From Chitinophagaceae bacterium IBVUCB2 (GTDB taxonomy: Bacteria > Bacteroidota > Bacteroidia > Chitinophagales > Chitinophagaceae): DNA of 64,000 nt. The notes under the pieces are model-generated. The model was not told where the DNA came from. It saw only the letters and a list, made by a program, of their open reading frames with translations, and ran no database searches. The translations under genes were made by a program, and so were the position numbers. The stretch is from contig NFUV01000001.1 of assembly GCA_002127295.1 (NCBI GenBank), forward strand, positions 124,001-188,000, read 5' to 3'. This document shows, one piece after another, positions 36,184-45,932 of the stretch; position 1 is the stretch's first letter, and each line of letters starts with the position of its first letter.

Positions 36184-37842
36184 ATGACTCAAACTAAACA
36201 GCCTACCAATTATGGGGCTTTAAGCACATTAGTTACCGTTTTCTTCTTTTGGGGTTTTATTGCTGCTGGTAACAGTGTCTTTATTCCTTTTTGTAAACAT
36301 TATTTTAATCTTGATCAGTTTCAAAGCCAGCTGATCGATTTTGCGTTCTACACAGCCTATTATGTAGGTGCTTTATTGCTGTTCATTTTTGGTACCATCC
36401 GTGGTAAAGACCTGGTGGGTAAATGGGGGTATAAAAAAAGCATTGTATATGGCCTTCTCTTTTCTGCACTTGGTGCAGCTGCTATGATATTAGCCGTAAA
36501 TGGAAACAGTTTTTCGGGAATGTTAGTAGGTTTATTTATTGTAGCACTTGGTTTTTCTTTGCAGCAAACAGCTGCGCAACCATTTTCCATAGCTCTTGGC
36601 GATCCCTCAACTGGTGCCGCAAGGGTAACTTTGGGAGGTGCGGTTAACTCTTTCGGTACTTCCATCGGCCCACTGGTTGTTGCATTGGCTCTATTTGGTA
36701 CCACTGCCGCCATTACAGATGAAAAGATTGCTTCCCTGAGTTTATCAAAAGTTATTGTGTTATACATTGGTGTGGGGGCTTTATTCATTAGTGCAGCGGC
36801 CTTATTTAATTTTTCTAAAAAAGTACCAGCAGGCATCATTGAAGAAAAAACTGAAAGCGGAAATAAAGCGTTGATTGTTTTACTTATAATGACAGTATTG
36901 TTAGGGGCCATGTTTGTTCCTGTTTTCGGAACGTATAAAAATATTGATCCCAATCTTTCTGACGCCGATCAGCATGCACTGGAGCTTTACCGGCTCAAGT
37001 GGTTGCTTGGTGCATTAGCGGTTGTTGTTATTGGTTTATTAGTGGCTAATCTTAGCGCAAGAAAAAAACCCGAGGGTTGGGGCGCAATGCAGTATCCTCA
37101 ATTAGTGTTGGGTATGTTGGGAATTTTCACTTACGTTGGAGTGGAAGTAGCAGTGGGTAGTAACCTCGGAGAGTTATTAAAGCAAAAAGAATTTGGATCC
37201 TTATCGGCTTCACAAGCAACACCATATATAATGATGTATTGGGGCAGCTTAATGATTGGCCGTTGGACAGGCGCTGTAAGTGCTTTCAACTTTAGTAAGG
37301 CCACTAAAAAAATATTGCAATTGATCGTTCCTCTTGTGGCCTTCGGTATCCTAATACTTATCATTTATTTATCAGACTATGATGTTACAGCATTATATTA
37401 TTATATCCTTTGTGTACTTGTACTGATCGCAGGCTTCTTTTTAAGTAAAGACAAGCCTGTACAAACCCTTTTAATATTTAGTGTATTGGGAGTAATTGCA
37501 ATGGTAATAGGGTTACTTACTACCGGCACTACTGCTATTTATGCCTTTTTAAGTGCTGGTCTTTTCTGTTCAATTATGTGGCCTTGTATATTTAGTTTAT
37601 CAGTTGCGGGTCTTGGTAAATATCAATCGCAAGGTTCTGCATTTTTAATTATGATGATTCTTGGGGGAGGTATTATACCACCAATCCAGGGAAAAGTGGC
37701 CGATTTAATTGGAATTCATCAATCTTATGTTATTGCTGTAGTTTGTTTTGCATACCTGGTATTGTTTGCCATTTTAGTAAAAGGTATTCTTCGTAAACAA
37801 GGAATTGACTATGATGCGGAAGTAAGCGGTGGCGGGCATTAA
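36184..37842 (+). CDS. Sugar MFS transporter (FHS/GluP-type)
   Basis: A 552-residue transporter with 12 or more helices, of the fucose/glucose-galactose (FHS) branch: [21 protein letters not shown] and a second-half [19 protein letters not shown] are typical. It is longer than most (about 420 aa) because of an extra hydrophilic and membrane part around residues 245-330. The frame runs 34 codons further upstream, but MTQTKQ at 36184 is the family-like start. The ROK kinase downstream suggests glucose uptake. Confidence 0.85.
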   Translation: MTQTKQPTNYGALSTLVTVFFFWGFIAAGNSVFIPFCKHYFNLDQFQSQLIDFAFYTAYYVGALLLFIFGTIRGKDLVGKWGYKKSIVYGLLFSALGAAAMILAVNGNSFSGMLVGLFIVALGFSLQQTAAQPFSIALGDPSTGAARVTLGGAVNSFGTSIGPLVVALALFGTTAAITDEKIASLSLSKVIVLYIGVGALFISAAALFNFSKKVPAGIIEEKTESGNKALIVLLIMTVLLGAMFVPVFGTYKNIDPNLSDADQHALELYRLKWLLGALAVVVIGLLVANLSARKKPEGWGAMQYPQLVLGMLGIFTYVGVEVAVGSNLGELLKQKEFGSLSASQATPYIMMYWGSLMIGRWTGAVSAFNFSKATKKILQLIVPLVAFGILILIIYLSDYDVTALYYYILCVLVLIAGFFLSKDKPVQTLLIFSVLGVIAMVIGLLTTGTTAIYAFLSAGLFCSIMWPCIFSLSVAGLGKYQSQGSAFLIMMILGGGIIPPIQGKVADLIGIHQSYVIAVVCFAYLVLFAILVKGILRKQGIDYDAEVSGGGH

Positions 37843-37868
37843 TTCATAAATTCATTTTACATTTATCA

Positions 37869-37896
37869 CCCTGTAGCAGTTGCTACAGGGTTTTTT
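37869..37896 (+). terminator. Rho-independent terminator of the sugar transporter gene
   Basis: A 10-bp stem CCCTGTAGCA (37869-37878) pairs with 37881-37890, loop GT, followed by TTTTTT. It separates the transporter from the ROK gene only 18 bp further on. Confidence 0.85.
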
Positions 37897-37908
37897 AAAC
37901 ATTCATTT

Positions 37909-38865
37909 ATGGCAGATTTTGCAATTGGTATAGATATAGGTGGCACCAACACCAAATTTGGTATAGTTGATAAAAACGGTCATATTTTAAAGCAAGACCG
38001 CTTGCTAACAAACAGTCATGAAGGGGTCCAGGATTTTATTGACGACCTACATGCCAAACTAATGCCGATGATCAATGAAGCCGGTGGCCCGGGCAACATA
38101 ACGGGTATTGGCATTGGTGCACCTAACGGCAATTATTATACGGGCAATATAGAATATGCTGCTAATCTTAAATGGCGGGGTATTATCCCATTTGCAAAAA
38201 TGGTATCTGAAAAGTTTGGATTGCCTGTTAAATTAACTAATGATGCTAATGCTGCAGCCATGGGTGAAATGATGTATGGCTGCGCCAAGGGTATGAAACA
38301 TTTCATCACCATTACATTGGGTACCGGTGTTGGAAGTGGTATTGTGATTGATGGAAAAATTGTATTAGGTCATGATGGATTTGCCGGCGAGTTAGGTCAT
38401 ACTATTATCAGGCCCGGTGGAAGATTACACCAGGGAACAGGATTGAAAGGTTCTTTAGAATCCTATGCATCTGCAACCGGTGTAAGAGAAACTGCATTGG
38501 AATTACTTGCTGAAAATCCAAATGTAGAAAGCCTGTTGAGAGATTACTCTATCAACGATCTTATTACAAGCCAAACAGTATATGAATGTGCTATTAAAGG
38601 AGATAAAATAGCCAATGAAATTTTTGAAAGCACAGGCAAAATATTGGGTGAAGCGTTGGCCAATTTTGTTATGTTCTCTTCGCCGGAAGCGATCATATTG
38701 TTTGGAGGGCTTACAAAGGCAGGCGATTTAATTATGAACCCTACCAAACAAGCAATGGAAGCAAGCCTGATACAAATATTTAAAAATAAAGTGAAGTTGC
38801 TCTACAGTCAATTGCAGGAAGCAGATGCTGCGATATTAGGAGCAAGTGCTTTAGTGAGAGAATAA
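37909..38865 (+). CDS. ROK family glucokinase-like sugar kinase
   Basis: A 318-residue ROK kinase. The ATP loop GIDIGGTNTKFG, the second loop TLGTGVGSGIV, and EEVGHT-like ELGHT are present. The usual zinc triplet CxCGxxGC is lost: the place reads QGTGLKGS (Gln, Thr, Ser instead of Cys). The catalytic Asp in LTNDANAAAMGE is retained. It likely phosphorylates glucose after uptake by the neighbouring transporter. The substrate is inferred. Confidence 0.85.
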   Translation: MADFAIGIDIGGTNTKFGIVDKNGHILKQDRLLTNSHEGVQDFIDDLHAKLMPMINEAGGPGNITGIGIGAPNGNYYTGNIEYAANLKWRGIIPFAKMVSEKFGLPVKLTNDANAAAMGEMMYGCAKGMKHFITITLGTGVGSGIVIDGKIVLGHDGFAGELGHTIIRPGGRLHQGTGLKGSLESYASATGVRETALELLAENPNVESLLRDYSINDLITSQTVYECAIKGDKIANEIFESTGKILGEALANFVMFSSPEAIILFGGLTKAGDLIMNPTKQAMEASLIQIFKNKVKLLYSQLQEADAAILGASALVRE

Positions 38866-38919
38866 AATAGTAGCTGTTTTTGATGCATATATTTTAAAGC
38901 CAGAAAGGGGTTTAAAATC

Positions 38920-39891
38920 TCATTTTTGCTTTATGATGAATACTGCAGGAACTGGTCGCTGTCCACCAGCATCAGAAAATTTAATTGTTTCCTTACCATT
39001 CACCAACATACAACTGCTGCCCCCACCATCCAGATTTAATGCTTCAGCGCATCCGAGGTCTTTAAATATCTGAGCTTCCTGTGTAAGTGTAGCTCCTTCT
39101 GCTTTGCCGGGGTTTCTTCCTTCAATAACCAATATAATTAGTTTATTGTCTCTAGTGTAGCCCATTGCAGTACGGGGATGTTTATCATCAATAGCTTTAC
39201 CACCGAATTTCATTTCTTCATTATTGGTGATTTTAATTTCGCCATTTTGTAAAAGAACAGGTCCACCACCTACTGCGGTTTGCATTTTCCATTTATCAAA
39301 TCCTGTATGTTGAGGAACTGAGATTCTCTCAAAAAGATATTTTTGTTCAGGAGTTTGAATTGAATCTTTGATAGCAGGAACAACGAATTGGCTTGCTTGC
39401 GGAATTTTCATTGTGGAGTCAGTGAACAACCACGCAATATCCGCTTCTCTTCTTTTTGAAATACCAATTGCACTGCCAAACGGATGACGATAGGTAAAAG
39501 TATCTTTCCCTCTTCCATTTATTGTGTGAATATTATACCCAACTAATTTTTTATCTTTTATAACCACATTCAGATTTTGATTGGTTGCAAATGAAAAGAA
39601 AGTAGTATTTACAACAAGAAGTGGGTTGTCATTTTTCTCAAAAAACTTTGAAGGAGTTAATCTGCGTTGATAAGTAGTATCCACTGTAAACTCAAGTTTC
39701 TTATCTTTTAGATCTGCTTCTACATAATAAGCAATGTTTGGTTTACCATCCAGCAGGCTGGTTGTTTTATATACATGAACAGAAGGAGGTAATGGCTGAA
39801 ATTCAGCATCAACATTTTGCCATTGAAGCTGGCTGTTGACATGCAGCGTAGAAAATAAACTGACAATAAGTATTGGAAAAAACTTTATCAT
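38920..39891 (-). CDS. Secreted phosphodiester glycosidase (NAGPA domain) protein
   Basis: A 323-residue protein with a signal peptide (to about residue 20). The NAGPA/DUF2233 fold is shown by RTAMGYTRDNKLIILVIEG and CAEALNLDGGGSSCMLVNG, which carries the conserved Asp-Gly-Gly-Gly-Ser-Ser. Members cleave phosphodiester-linked sugars, for example in teichoic or polysaccharide material. The substrate here is unknown. It is 8 bp downstream of lipA, so likely co-transcribed. Confidence 0.85.
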   Translation of the reverse strand: MIKFFPILIVSLFSTLHVNSQLQWQNVDAEFQPLPPSVHVYKTTSLLDGKPNIAYYVEADLKDKKLEFTVDTTYQRRLTPSKFFEKNDNPLLVVNTTFFSFATNQNLNVVIKDKKLVGYNIHTINGRGKDTFTYRHPFGSAIGISKRREADIAWLFTDSTMKIPQASQFVVPAIKDSIQTPEQKYLFERISVPQHTGFDKWKMQTAVGGGPVLLQNGEIKITNNEEMKFGGKAIDDKHPRTAMGYTRDNKLIILVIEGRNPGKAEGATLTQEAQIFKDLGCAEALNLDGGGSSCMLVNGKETIKFSDAGGQRPVPAVFIIKQK

Positions 39892-39899
39892 ACTCCCTG

Positions 39900-40835
39900 C
39901 TAATGACTACTAACTCCTGGCTTACTCATCTCCCATTCTTTTCTTCCCAGTCCGGCAAATACATGCCGTTCGCTATGATAGCTTGATCGTACTAGCGGAC
40001 CGCTTTCTACATAATCCAAACCAAGGTTGTAGCCAATCTCACGGTATTCGGCAAACTCATCCGGGTGAACAAAGCGATGAACAGGTAAATGTTTTTTTGT
40101 GGGTTGAAGGTATTGGCCGATCGTAACTACGTCGCAGCCATTTGCCTGCAGGTCTTTCAATGTTTGTATCACTTCTTCTTTTTCTTCGCCAAGGCCGAGC
40201 ATGATACCGCTCTTGGTTCTCATACCACCTTCTTTCAACGTCCGTATCACTTCCATACTGCGCCAGTATTTGGCCTGTATCCGCACTTGTCTCGTAAGCC
40301 TTTCTACTGTTTCAATGTTATGACTTACCACTTCCGGTGCTGCATCAATTACCCGTTGTATATCTTCTTTATTCCCTTTAAAATCTGGAATTAATGTTTC
40401 TAATGTAGTATCAGGATTTAAAGCTTTTACTGCTTTGATAGTGTTGTTCCAGATGATAGATCCCCCGTCCTTTAATTCATCCCGGTCAACAGATGTAATA
40501 ACAGCATGCTTCACTTTCATCAAGTGAATAGCTTCGGCTACCCGTTGTGGTTCATCCCAATCAACCGGTTCAGGGCGTCCCGTAGCTACTGCACAAAAGC
40601 CACAGCTCCGGGTACAAGTATTGCCCAGTATCATAAAAGTAGCAGTACCGGCACCCCAGCATTCTCCCATATTAGGGCAGTTGCCGCTTTCGCAAATTGT
40701 GTGGAGTTTGTGATTGTCCACCAGGCTGCGTACATGCTTGTAGCTTTCGCCGATGGGAAGTTTAACCCTAAGCCAATCAGGCTTTTTTACTCTTGTATTA
40801 TCAACTGCACTTGAAGCTATCGGAAGTTCGATCAT
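39900..40835 (-). CDS. lipA: Lipoyl synthase
   Basis: A 311-residue radical SAM enzyme that inserts two sulfurs into octanoyl groups on lipoyl domains. It has the auxiliary cluster cysteines C48, C53, C59 ([12 protein letters not shown]) and the radical SAM motif C74, C78, C81 (CTRSCGFC). The C-terminal RSSYHSE contains the Ser that ligates the auxiliary cluster. A perfect promoter ends 5 nt before the ATG, so the mRNA is probably leaderless. Lipoylation would serve pyruvate dehydrogenase, whose E1 beta gene is in this window. Confidence 0.97.
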   Translation of the reverse strand: MIELPIASSAVDNTRVKKPDWLRVKLPIGESYKHVRSLVDNHKLHTICESGNCPNMGECWGAGTATFMILGNTCTRSCGFCAVATGRPEPVDWDEPQRVAEAIHLMKVKHAVITSVDRDELKDGGSIIWNNTIKAVKALNPDTTLETLIPDFKGNKEDIQRVIDAAPEVVSHNIETVERLTRQVRIQAKYWRSMEVIRTLKEGGMRTKSGIMLGLGEEKEEVIQTLKDLQANGCDVVTIGQYLQPTKKHLPVHRFVHPDEFAEYREIGYNLGLDYVESGPLVRSSYHSERHVFAGLGRKEWEMSKPGVSSH

Positions 40836-40839
40836 TAGG

Positions 40840-40871
40840 CAAAAATAAGGCAGTTATTTACGCTTGCCAAA
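40840..40871 (-). promoter_or_regulatory. Consensus Bacteroidota promoter of lipA
   Basis: On the minus strand TTTG (40871-40868) is followed after 20 nt by TATTTTTG (40847-40840). It overlaps the 3' end of the gene at 40854. The A of the lipA ATG is 5 nt past the last G, where transcription should begin. Confidence 0.65.
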
Positions 40872-41666
40872 CAGTATGGCAATGTATCCCTGGAAGAAGA
40901 GTTGTTTATCTTTTTGGTCGGCCATAATGGTAATTTTAGACCCATAGAATTCTGCACTAATTCCTACTTCAATACCTGACACAATTTCATTAAAACGACC
41001 ATAGTCGAAGCGAAGGGCAGTTTTTGCAAATGCACCCGGCTTTATTTTCATTTCACCCCACCCTTTTCCAAGTCCGCCACCGCCAACTATAGTAGGTCCC
41101 AAAAACAAGTCCCTGTCATCTTCGGAATATTTAATTGTTTTATTTGGGCCTCCCATCGGATCTCTTATCTCCACATAATAAGGACGTAGCAAACCAATAG
41201 CCAATCCTCCGTTAGCAACTGCCGAAACAGATACACCATTCTTATTTCCTTTTTGACCAAGGATTCGCTGCTGACCTACTCCTAAAGTGAGCTGGTAAAA
41301 GTTATTGATCTTTCCATAAATAAAAGGATTACCAAAAAAGAGACTACCCGGATCGTTTGCTGATAGTTTTTCTTCTTTTTGATTTTTTATTTCGGTAAAA
41401 TCAATTCTGTAGGTACTTGTTTTGAGGTTTGTTTTCATCCTCCCCAACTCATAAAAAATTCCATAGCCATTACTTCTGGCCTGTATGCCAAAAATGCTTT
41501 GCTTTCTATACACCAGCACACCTTCTTCGGCTTGCTTAATCATTTCACTTACCTTTTGCCGTTTGGCATCTTTCTTTGCGGATTTACGTTTGTCGTTTTC
41601 TTGTGCAAAACAAGCAACAACAAAGGCTGAAAGAAATACAGTGAGGAGGAGTTTCTTCACGGACAT
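40854..41666 (-). CDS. Secreted protein, possible outer-membrane beta-barrel
   Basis: A 270-residue protein with a signal peptide (MSVKKLLLTVFLSAFVVACFA). The mature start is a short charged helix (KRKSAKKDAKRQKVSEMIKQ), then a run of amphipathic strands (YGIFYELGRMKTNLKTSTY; NFYQLTLGVGQQRILG; GLAIGLLRPYYVEIRD), and a last strand ending FFQGYIAILFGKRK with a terminal aromatic pattern. This suggests a small outer-membrane barrel of unknown role. Family not recognised. Confidence 0.6.
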   Translation of the reverse strand: MSVKKLLLTVFLSAFVVACFAQENDKRKSAKKDAKRQKVSEMIKQAEEGVLVYRKQSIFGIQARSNGYGIFYELGRMKTNLKTSTYRIDFTEIKNQKEEKLSANDPGSLFFGNPFIYGKINNFYQLTLGVGQQRILGQKGNKNGVSVSAVANGGLAIGLLRPYYVEIRDPMGGPNKTIKYSEDDRDLFLGPTIVGGGGLGKGWGEMKIKPGAFAKTALRFDYGRFNEIVSGIEVGISAEFYGSKITIMADQKDKQLFFQGYIAILFGKRK

Positions 41667-41712
41667 ACTTTTTAGTTACACTATACCGTAAATTTAGGGC
41701 AAAATATTGATA

Positions 41713-42126
41713 ATGACTTCTTCTGTAATTTATACTGGTGATTTAAGAACTACCTGCACCCACCTGAAAAGTGGCAACCATTTTGAAACGGATGCCCCGG
41801 TTGATAACAACGGAAAAGGAGAACGATTTTCCCCTACTGATCTTATGGCCACAAGCCTTGCTACCTGTATGATAACAGTTATGGGAATTAAAGCAAGAAC
41901 AATGGGATTTGATTTGAACGATGTAAAAATTGAGGTATTAAAAATAATGAAGGCCGATCCACGCCGGGTGAGTGGGATAGAATTAACATTTTATATACCT
42001 GACACATTGAAAAATATTGACGAAAAGACAAAAACGATTCTTAAACATACTGGTGACACATGTCCTGTAATGCAAAGTATTCATCCGGATATTGAGGTGA
42101 AAGTGGATTGGGGAGTATGGAGCTGA
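41713..42126 (+). CDS. OsmC family peroxiredoxin-like protein
   Basis: A 138-residue OsmC/Ohr-family protein, thiol peroxidases that reduce organic or fatty-acid hydroperoxides. It has the two redox cysteines, in MATSLATCMITVMG (around Cys 55) and in GDTCPVMQSIHPDIEV (around Cys 118), and the upstream ERFSPTDL with the conserved Arg. The start is ATG 41713; the codon before it is TTG at 41707. It diverges from the gene at 40854. Confidence 0.88.
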   Translation: MTSSVIYTGDLRTTCTHLKSGNHFETDAPVDNNGKGERFSPTDLMATSLATCMITVMGIKARTMGFDLNDVKIEVLKIMKADPRRVSGIELTFYIPDTLKNIDEKTKTILKHTGDTCPVMQSIHPDIEVKVDWGVWS

Positions 42127-42167
42127 AATCAGGAATTGCCTGAAAATAAAAGAAGTTACTTATTCTT

Positions 42168-43430
42168 CTACTTGTCAACTTGCCTGAGCAAGCTATTCCC
42201 GATTGCACAATCAAGACATCGCTTCTTTACACAATATTCATTTCGCAATTCTATCAATGCCTGGGAATCAAATGCATTTTTATGCTCCGCTCCTATTAGT
42301 TGAAACCCCTTTGTGATACTATTAGTTTCTGCCGCCGTTTCTTCCAGCCACTTGAGTGCTTTGCTTTTATATTTTTCTTCCCTGTGATAATTTCCATAGG
42401 CAAACAAAACGGGTGCTACTGTATTGATGATAATATTATCAATCATAGCAACTCCCAGGTGCTTCTTTTTAAAAGCCGTTAATTCATCAAAACGATAATG
42501 GTAATGCCAGTAATCATTGGCGGTTGCATCTAACCATGTCTTCACATCCTTCAATGATGCTGTGTCTTTTATTTTAGAAAACAAATGGGTTGATGTAGTA
42601 ATCAGCATCGCCAATTGGGCCAACCGTATGGTTGGAAAATTGCCTGGTCTCATTCTCAAAAAATGGATGGGGTGATGTATAAGATTCAACTTATACTTTG
42701 CTTGCAGGAATTTGTATTCCCGTTGTAGTAATTGCGGATAGTCATCTGCAAATTTTTCTTTGAGTAAACCGGCTTGCCCTAACAATAATGCTTCAAGCTG
42801 GTGTATCTGGTTTTTATGTTTGGCCAATACATTTATGGGAATTGATTTGGCGATTGCTTCAAATGCATCGGCATTTACTTTAATGCCAAAGTTGCGGGCC
42901 AGCATCCACCAGAATGTTTCTTCCCAATGATAATTATTTTGACTGAGTTGTGTTTCTACAAGAGCTGCTTTTCTTAAAAGTCTTTCGGCCAGCAATCGGT
43001 CCTTCCAGCTTCTCCATGTTATATCTTTTACGACAGCAATATTTTTTTCGCAGGGAATAAAAAATTCTGCATTCATTAATTCTTCATATCGATCCAGTAA
43101 AATCTTAGAAACTCTTCCATTTAATTGTAGAACGGGAATTTCATTATGTTCCTCATCATCTTCCCATACCACATGGAGAATAACATTATTATAGTTTTTA
43201 TCCAGCTGATGATGATGTCTCTTCCAATCAGAGGTTTTAATATGCAGTTCTATCGTACCCGCCCAAGTTGTATTTCCTATTTTAACTTGCGCATCAGAAA
43301 AATCTGGCCCCTGGTTCGTATTATATTGTCCTGGAAATTTAATTTGAATTGTTTCTCTGGCAGTGGTTTGCAATTCTCCTTTATTAAAATATTGAAATTG
43401 CCAGATGAATTGCAGCAGCCGTTCGGTCAT
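42168..43430 (-). CDS. DUF2851 family protein
   Basis: A 420-residue protein of DUF2851, a Bacteroidota-restricted family. The diagnostic start TERLLQFIWQFQYFNKGEL and the block GTIELHIKTSDWKRHHH are present. The C-terminus has a Cys pattern (CVKKRCLDCAIGN) that could bind metal. Function is unknown; a nuclease-like fold has been suggested to me only by the HxxxDWxxHxH pattern. The ATG at 43430 is used. Confidence 0.85.
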   Translation of the reverse strand: MTERLLQFIWQFQYFNKGELQTTARETIQIKFPGQYNTNQGPDFSDAQVKIGNTTWAGTIELHIKTSDWKRHHHQLDKNYNNVILHVVWEDDEEHNEIPVLQLNGRVSKILLDRYEELMNAEFFIPCEKNIAVVKDITWRSWKDRLLAERLLRKAALVETQLSQNNYHWEETFWWMLARNFGIKVNADAFEAIAKSIPINVLAKHKNQIHQLEALLLGQAGLLKEKFADDYPQLLQREYKFLQAKYKLNLIHHPIHFLRMRPGNFPTIRLAQLAMLITTSTHLFSKIKDTASLKDVKTWLDATANDYWHYHYRFDELTAFKKKHLGVAMIDNIIINTVAPVLFAYGNYHREEKYKSKALKWLEETAAETNSITKGFQLIGAEHKNAFDSQALIELRNEYCVKKRCLDCAIGNSLLRQVDK

Positions 43431-43499
43431 ATGCAAGGTTTACTATTTTGAAGTTATTAAGTTCTTTTGAAAAATAACCCAAAACTTAAACCCGGGGAC

Positions 43500-44060
43500 T
43501 TAGAATTTTTTCAACTCCCTTACTACCCGGCTTACCGGCAATCCCATTACATTATAGAAGTCGCCATTGATGGATTTAATTCCTACTACACCTATCCATT
43601 CCTGTATGGCATATGCGCCGGCCTTATCGTAAGGTTTGTATTTGTCAACATAGAATTCAATTTCTGATACAGTAACGTTATGAAACTCCACCTCCGTTAC
43701 ATCAGCAAAAGCAATTTCATTATTTCCTTTTTTAATAACAACGCCGGTAATTACTTTATGTACTGAACCGGATAGTGCTAATAAAATACTGACAGCATCT
43801 TCCCTATGCACCGGCTTGCCAATAATGTTATCACCTAAAACAACAATTGTATCAGCAGCCAATATCACTTCATCTGCATTTCTTTCTGCCTGTACCGCTA
43901 TAGCCTTATTACGGGCAATGTAAACGGCTACTTCTTCCGGTTCTAAACCCGGAGGAAACCGTTCATCGGTTTCTTTCACTACGATTTCAAAAGGAATTTC
44001 CGCCCATTCCAATAATTGTTTTCTCCGGGGAGATTGCGAGGCAAGAATAATTTTTTTCAT
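43500..44060 (-). CDS. maf: Maf-family nucleotide pyrophosphatase
   Basis: A 186-residue Maf/YhdE-type house-cleaning pyrophosphatase that removes non-canonical nucleotides. It shows ASQSPRRKQLLEW (residues 7-19), the acidic EVILAADTIVVLG with catalytic Asp, GKPVHREDAVSILLALSGSVHKV, and DKAGAYAIQ. The typical Maf length is met. It overlaps the UbiA gene by 4 bp, so both are co-translated. Confidence 0.9.
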   Translation of the reverse strand: MKKIILASQSPRRKQLLEWAEIPFEIVVKETDERFPPGLEPEEVAVYIARNKAIAVQAERNADEVILAADTIVVLGDNIIGKPVHREDAVSILLALSGSVHKVITGVVIKKGNNEIAFADVTEVEFHNVTVSEIEFYVDKYKPYDKAGAYAIQEWIGVVGIKSINGDFYNVMGLPVSRVVRELKKF

Positions 44061-44989
44061 AAATAGAAATAGAAAAATGCCATGGAAAGTATACCTGTAA
44101 ACATTACCAGTTTTGTCAATGTACTTAACCGGTGAAAATCTTTACTGGTAACACTTTTTCGTAGTTTGAATAAAATAACAATTAATGGAAAAATAATAGC
44201 CGGTACACTGTAAGCCACAGCTAACCACCATTTAAATTGTAAAACATATACCTGCAAAGTGACCAGAACTGCAATCAACACAATCAACCATACGGCCACA
44301 TATACTTTTGTCGCATTTACTCCCCACACAATGGGCATGGTCCGGCAACCATATTTTGAATCACCCGGCATATCTTCCATATCCTTGATTGCTTCTCTTA
44401 TCAGTGAAATGATAAATGCAAATCCTGCATAAAGAATCGCTAACCTAAAAAACTTATAGCTTACTGTATCCCCGGCACCAAAGGCATCTGTTAAATTAAA
44501 TTTTGAAAAAAAGATTACCAATATTGTCCATGCGGTTAATAAGGAGATAACAATGTTTCCAGTCAATAAACTCTTTTTAAAATTTGTAGAGTAAAACCAA
44601 AGCAAAACTACACACAGCATATTGGCTACTATCAAATACCATTTTTGAAAAAAAGGTAAAGCGAAAAAAGTCAGAATTATACCCGTGGTACTGAGCATAA
44701 AATGCCAGGCAATGGCCCAGCGGCGATTAATGAGCTTATCGACCACCATTTTTTCTGGTTTGTTTACCTCATCAATATTGATATCAAAATAGTCGTTAAT
44801 AATGTATCCAGCAGCAGCAATCAATAATGATGCAAGTACCAAAAGAATAAATCGGGTTAGATCACCTGCCGGAACGGCCTGTTTATAGAGGGTATGATAA
44901 ATGCAAAACTGGAAAAGCACCTGGGTAAGTGCCATAAAGAAGAGATTGGGCAGTCGCACCAGCTTTAAAAACGCTGCAATCAATCTCAT
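44057..44989 (-). CDS. UbiA family prenyltransferase
   Basis: A 310-residue membrane prenyltransferase with about nine helices. Two aspartate-rich motifs are seen: NDYFDINIDEVNKPEK (around residue 66) and EAIKDMEDMPGDSKYG (around residue 200). Bacteroidota homologues are annotated as geranylgeranylglycerol-phosphate geranylgeranyltransferase-like, but menaquinone or heme prenylation cannot be excluded. It lies directly ahead of maf in the same operon. Confidence 0.8.
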   Translation of the reverse strand: MRLIAAFLKLVRLPNLFFMALTQVLFQFCIYHTLYKQAVPAGDLTRFILLVLASLLIAAAGYIINDYFDINIDEVNKPEKMVVDKLINRRWAIAWHFMLSTTGIILTFFALPFFQKWYLIVANMLCVVLLWFYSTNFKKSLLTGNIVISLLTAWTILVIFFSKFNLTDAFGAGDTVSYKFFRLAILYAGFAFIISLIREAIKDMEDMPGDSKYGCRTMPIVWGVNATKVYVAVWLIVLIAVLVTLQVYVLQFKWWLAVAYSVPAIIFPLIVILFKLRKSVTSKDFHRLSTLTKLVMFTGILSMAFFYFYL

Positions 44990-45096
44990 GGATAAAATTT
45001 AGGGAAAGATACGAAATACAAATATGTAGTCAGAGGCTGGAAGTATGAAGTCAAAATTTCATATACACTGGTAAAGTTCCACCTGGCTCCGGTTAT

Positions 45097-45618
45097 TTAT
45101 CTCGAAGTAACATCAACTCTATAATGCCAGTGATCGTTTAATTTCAACACTTTTTCAATCACATCTCTTACACAGGCATTGCCCCCGTTTACCGGAGAAA
45201 TATATGTAGCAGATTCCCGTACTTCATTTACCGCATCAGCAGGACAACAAGGCAAACCAACAATCGACATAGCTGGCATATCCGGTAAATCATCTCCCAT
45301 GTACAATACCTCCTCAGCTTTTAATTTATTCGTAGCAAGGTATTCTTCAATAAATGCTTTTTTGTCCAAAACAGACATGGTAACATTTGCAATCCCTAAC
45401 TTATGCAACCTGTCAACTACCGGTAATGAGTTCCCTCCGGAAACGATTATTACATTGTAGCCGTTTTTAACAGCCATCTGCAATGCAAAACCATCTTTAA
45501 TATTCATTCGTCTTGCTTGCAAACCATTTTCCAATACCAATACAGTACCATCGGTTAGCACTCCATCAACATCAAAAATGAAAGTGGTGATTTTCTTAAA
45601 TAGTTCAAGAACATTCAT
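45097..45618 (-). CDS. KdsC-like HAD phosphatase
   Basis: A 173-residue HAD hydrolase of the KdsC (KDO-8-phosphate phosphatase) subfamily. It has FDVDGVLTDGTVLV (motif I, Asp nucleophile), IIVSGGNSLPVVDR (motif II) and YMGDDLPDMPAMS (motif III/IV). No cap domain is present. ATG 45618 is the start; the frame's earlier codon is TTG. It would make KDO for lipopolysaccharide, if KdsC activity holds. It follows iscX by 11 bp. Confidence 0.87.
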   Translation of the reverse strand: MNVLELFKKITTFIFDVDGVLTDGTVLVLENGLQARRMNIKDGFALQMAVKNGYNVIIVSGGNSLPVVDRLHKLGIANVTMSVLDKKAFIEEYLATNKLKAEEVLYMGDDLPDMPAMSIVGLPCCPADAVNEVRESATYISPVNGGNACVRDVIEKVLKLNDHWHYRVDVTSR

Positions 45619-45629
45619 AATTGGCAAAT

Positions 45630-45869
45630 CTATTTCTGGTTATCCCTCCACTCATAGACCCATGCACTCTGGATCATTTCCAGGTGTCCCTCACTGCTTT
45701 GTTCACGGGTACCTTCAAACCCGGGAATTTGTAAGATCCATTCCAGCAAATCAGTAAAGCGTATGCGATATATTTTTCCTTCTGTAAAATCATCACCAAA
45801 ACGTTCATACAGTTTCATAGCAATATCTTCATGATCGGCCCAGTTTATCGGTGGTTCAAAATGATTCAT
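45630..45869 (-). CDS. iscX: IscX-type iron-sulfur cluster assembly protein
   Basis: A 79-residue acidic protein of the IscX/YfhJ family that binds IscS and iron and modulates Fe-S cluster assembly. The typical spacing is present: EDIAMKLYERFGDDF, IRFTDLLEWILQIPGFEG, then HLEMIQSAWVYEW. It lies 63 bp downstream of an Isc-type ferredoxin, in the same order as in the E. coli isc operon tail, while iscS, iscU and hsc genes are not nearby. Length fits. Confidence 0.85.
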   Translation of the reverse strand: MNHFEPPINWADHEDIAMKLYERFGDDFTEGKIYRIRFTDLLEWILQIPGFEGTREQSSEGHLEMIQSAWVYEWRDNQK

Positions 45870-45932
45870 AATCTTTTATCTTTTTCTTGTATTTAGCTAG
45901 CAGCTAATTGCTATAAGCAAACAACTTTTTTA

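Noticed and set aside
36360-36953. A 197-codon minus-strand frame
   Set aside because: Shadow of the sugar MFS transporter gene; it has no start site, leader or domain.
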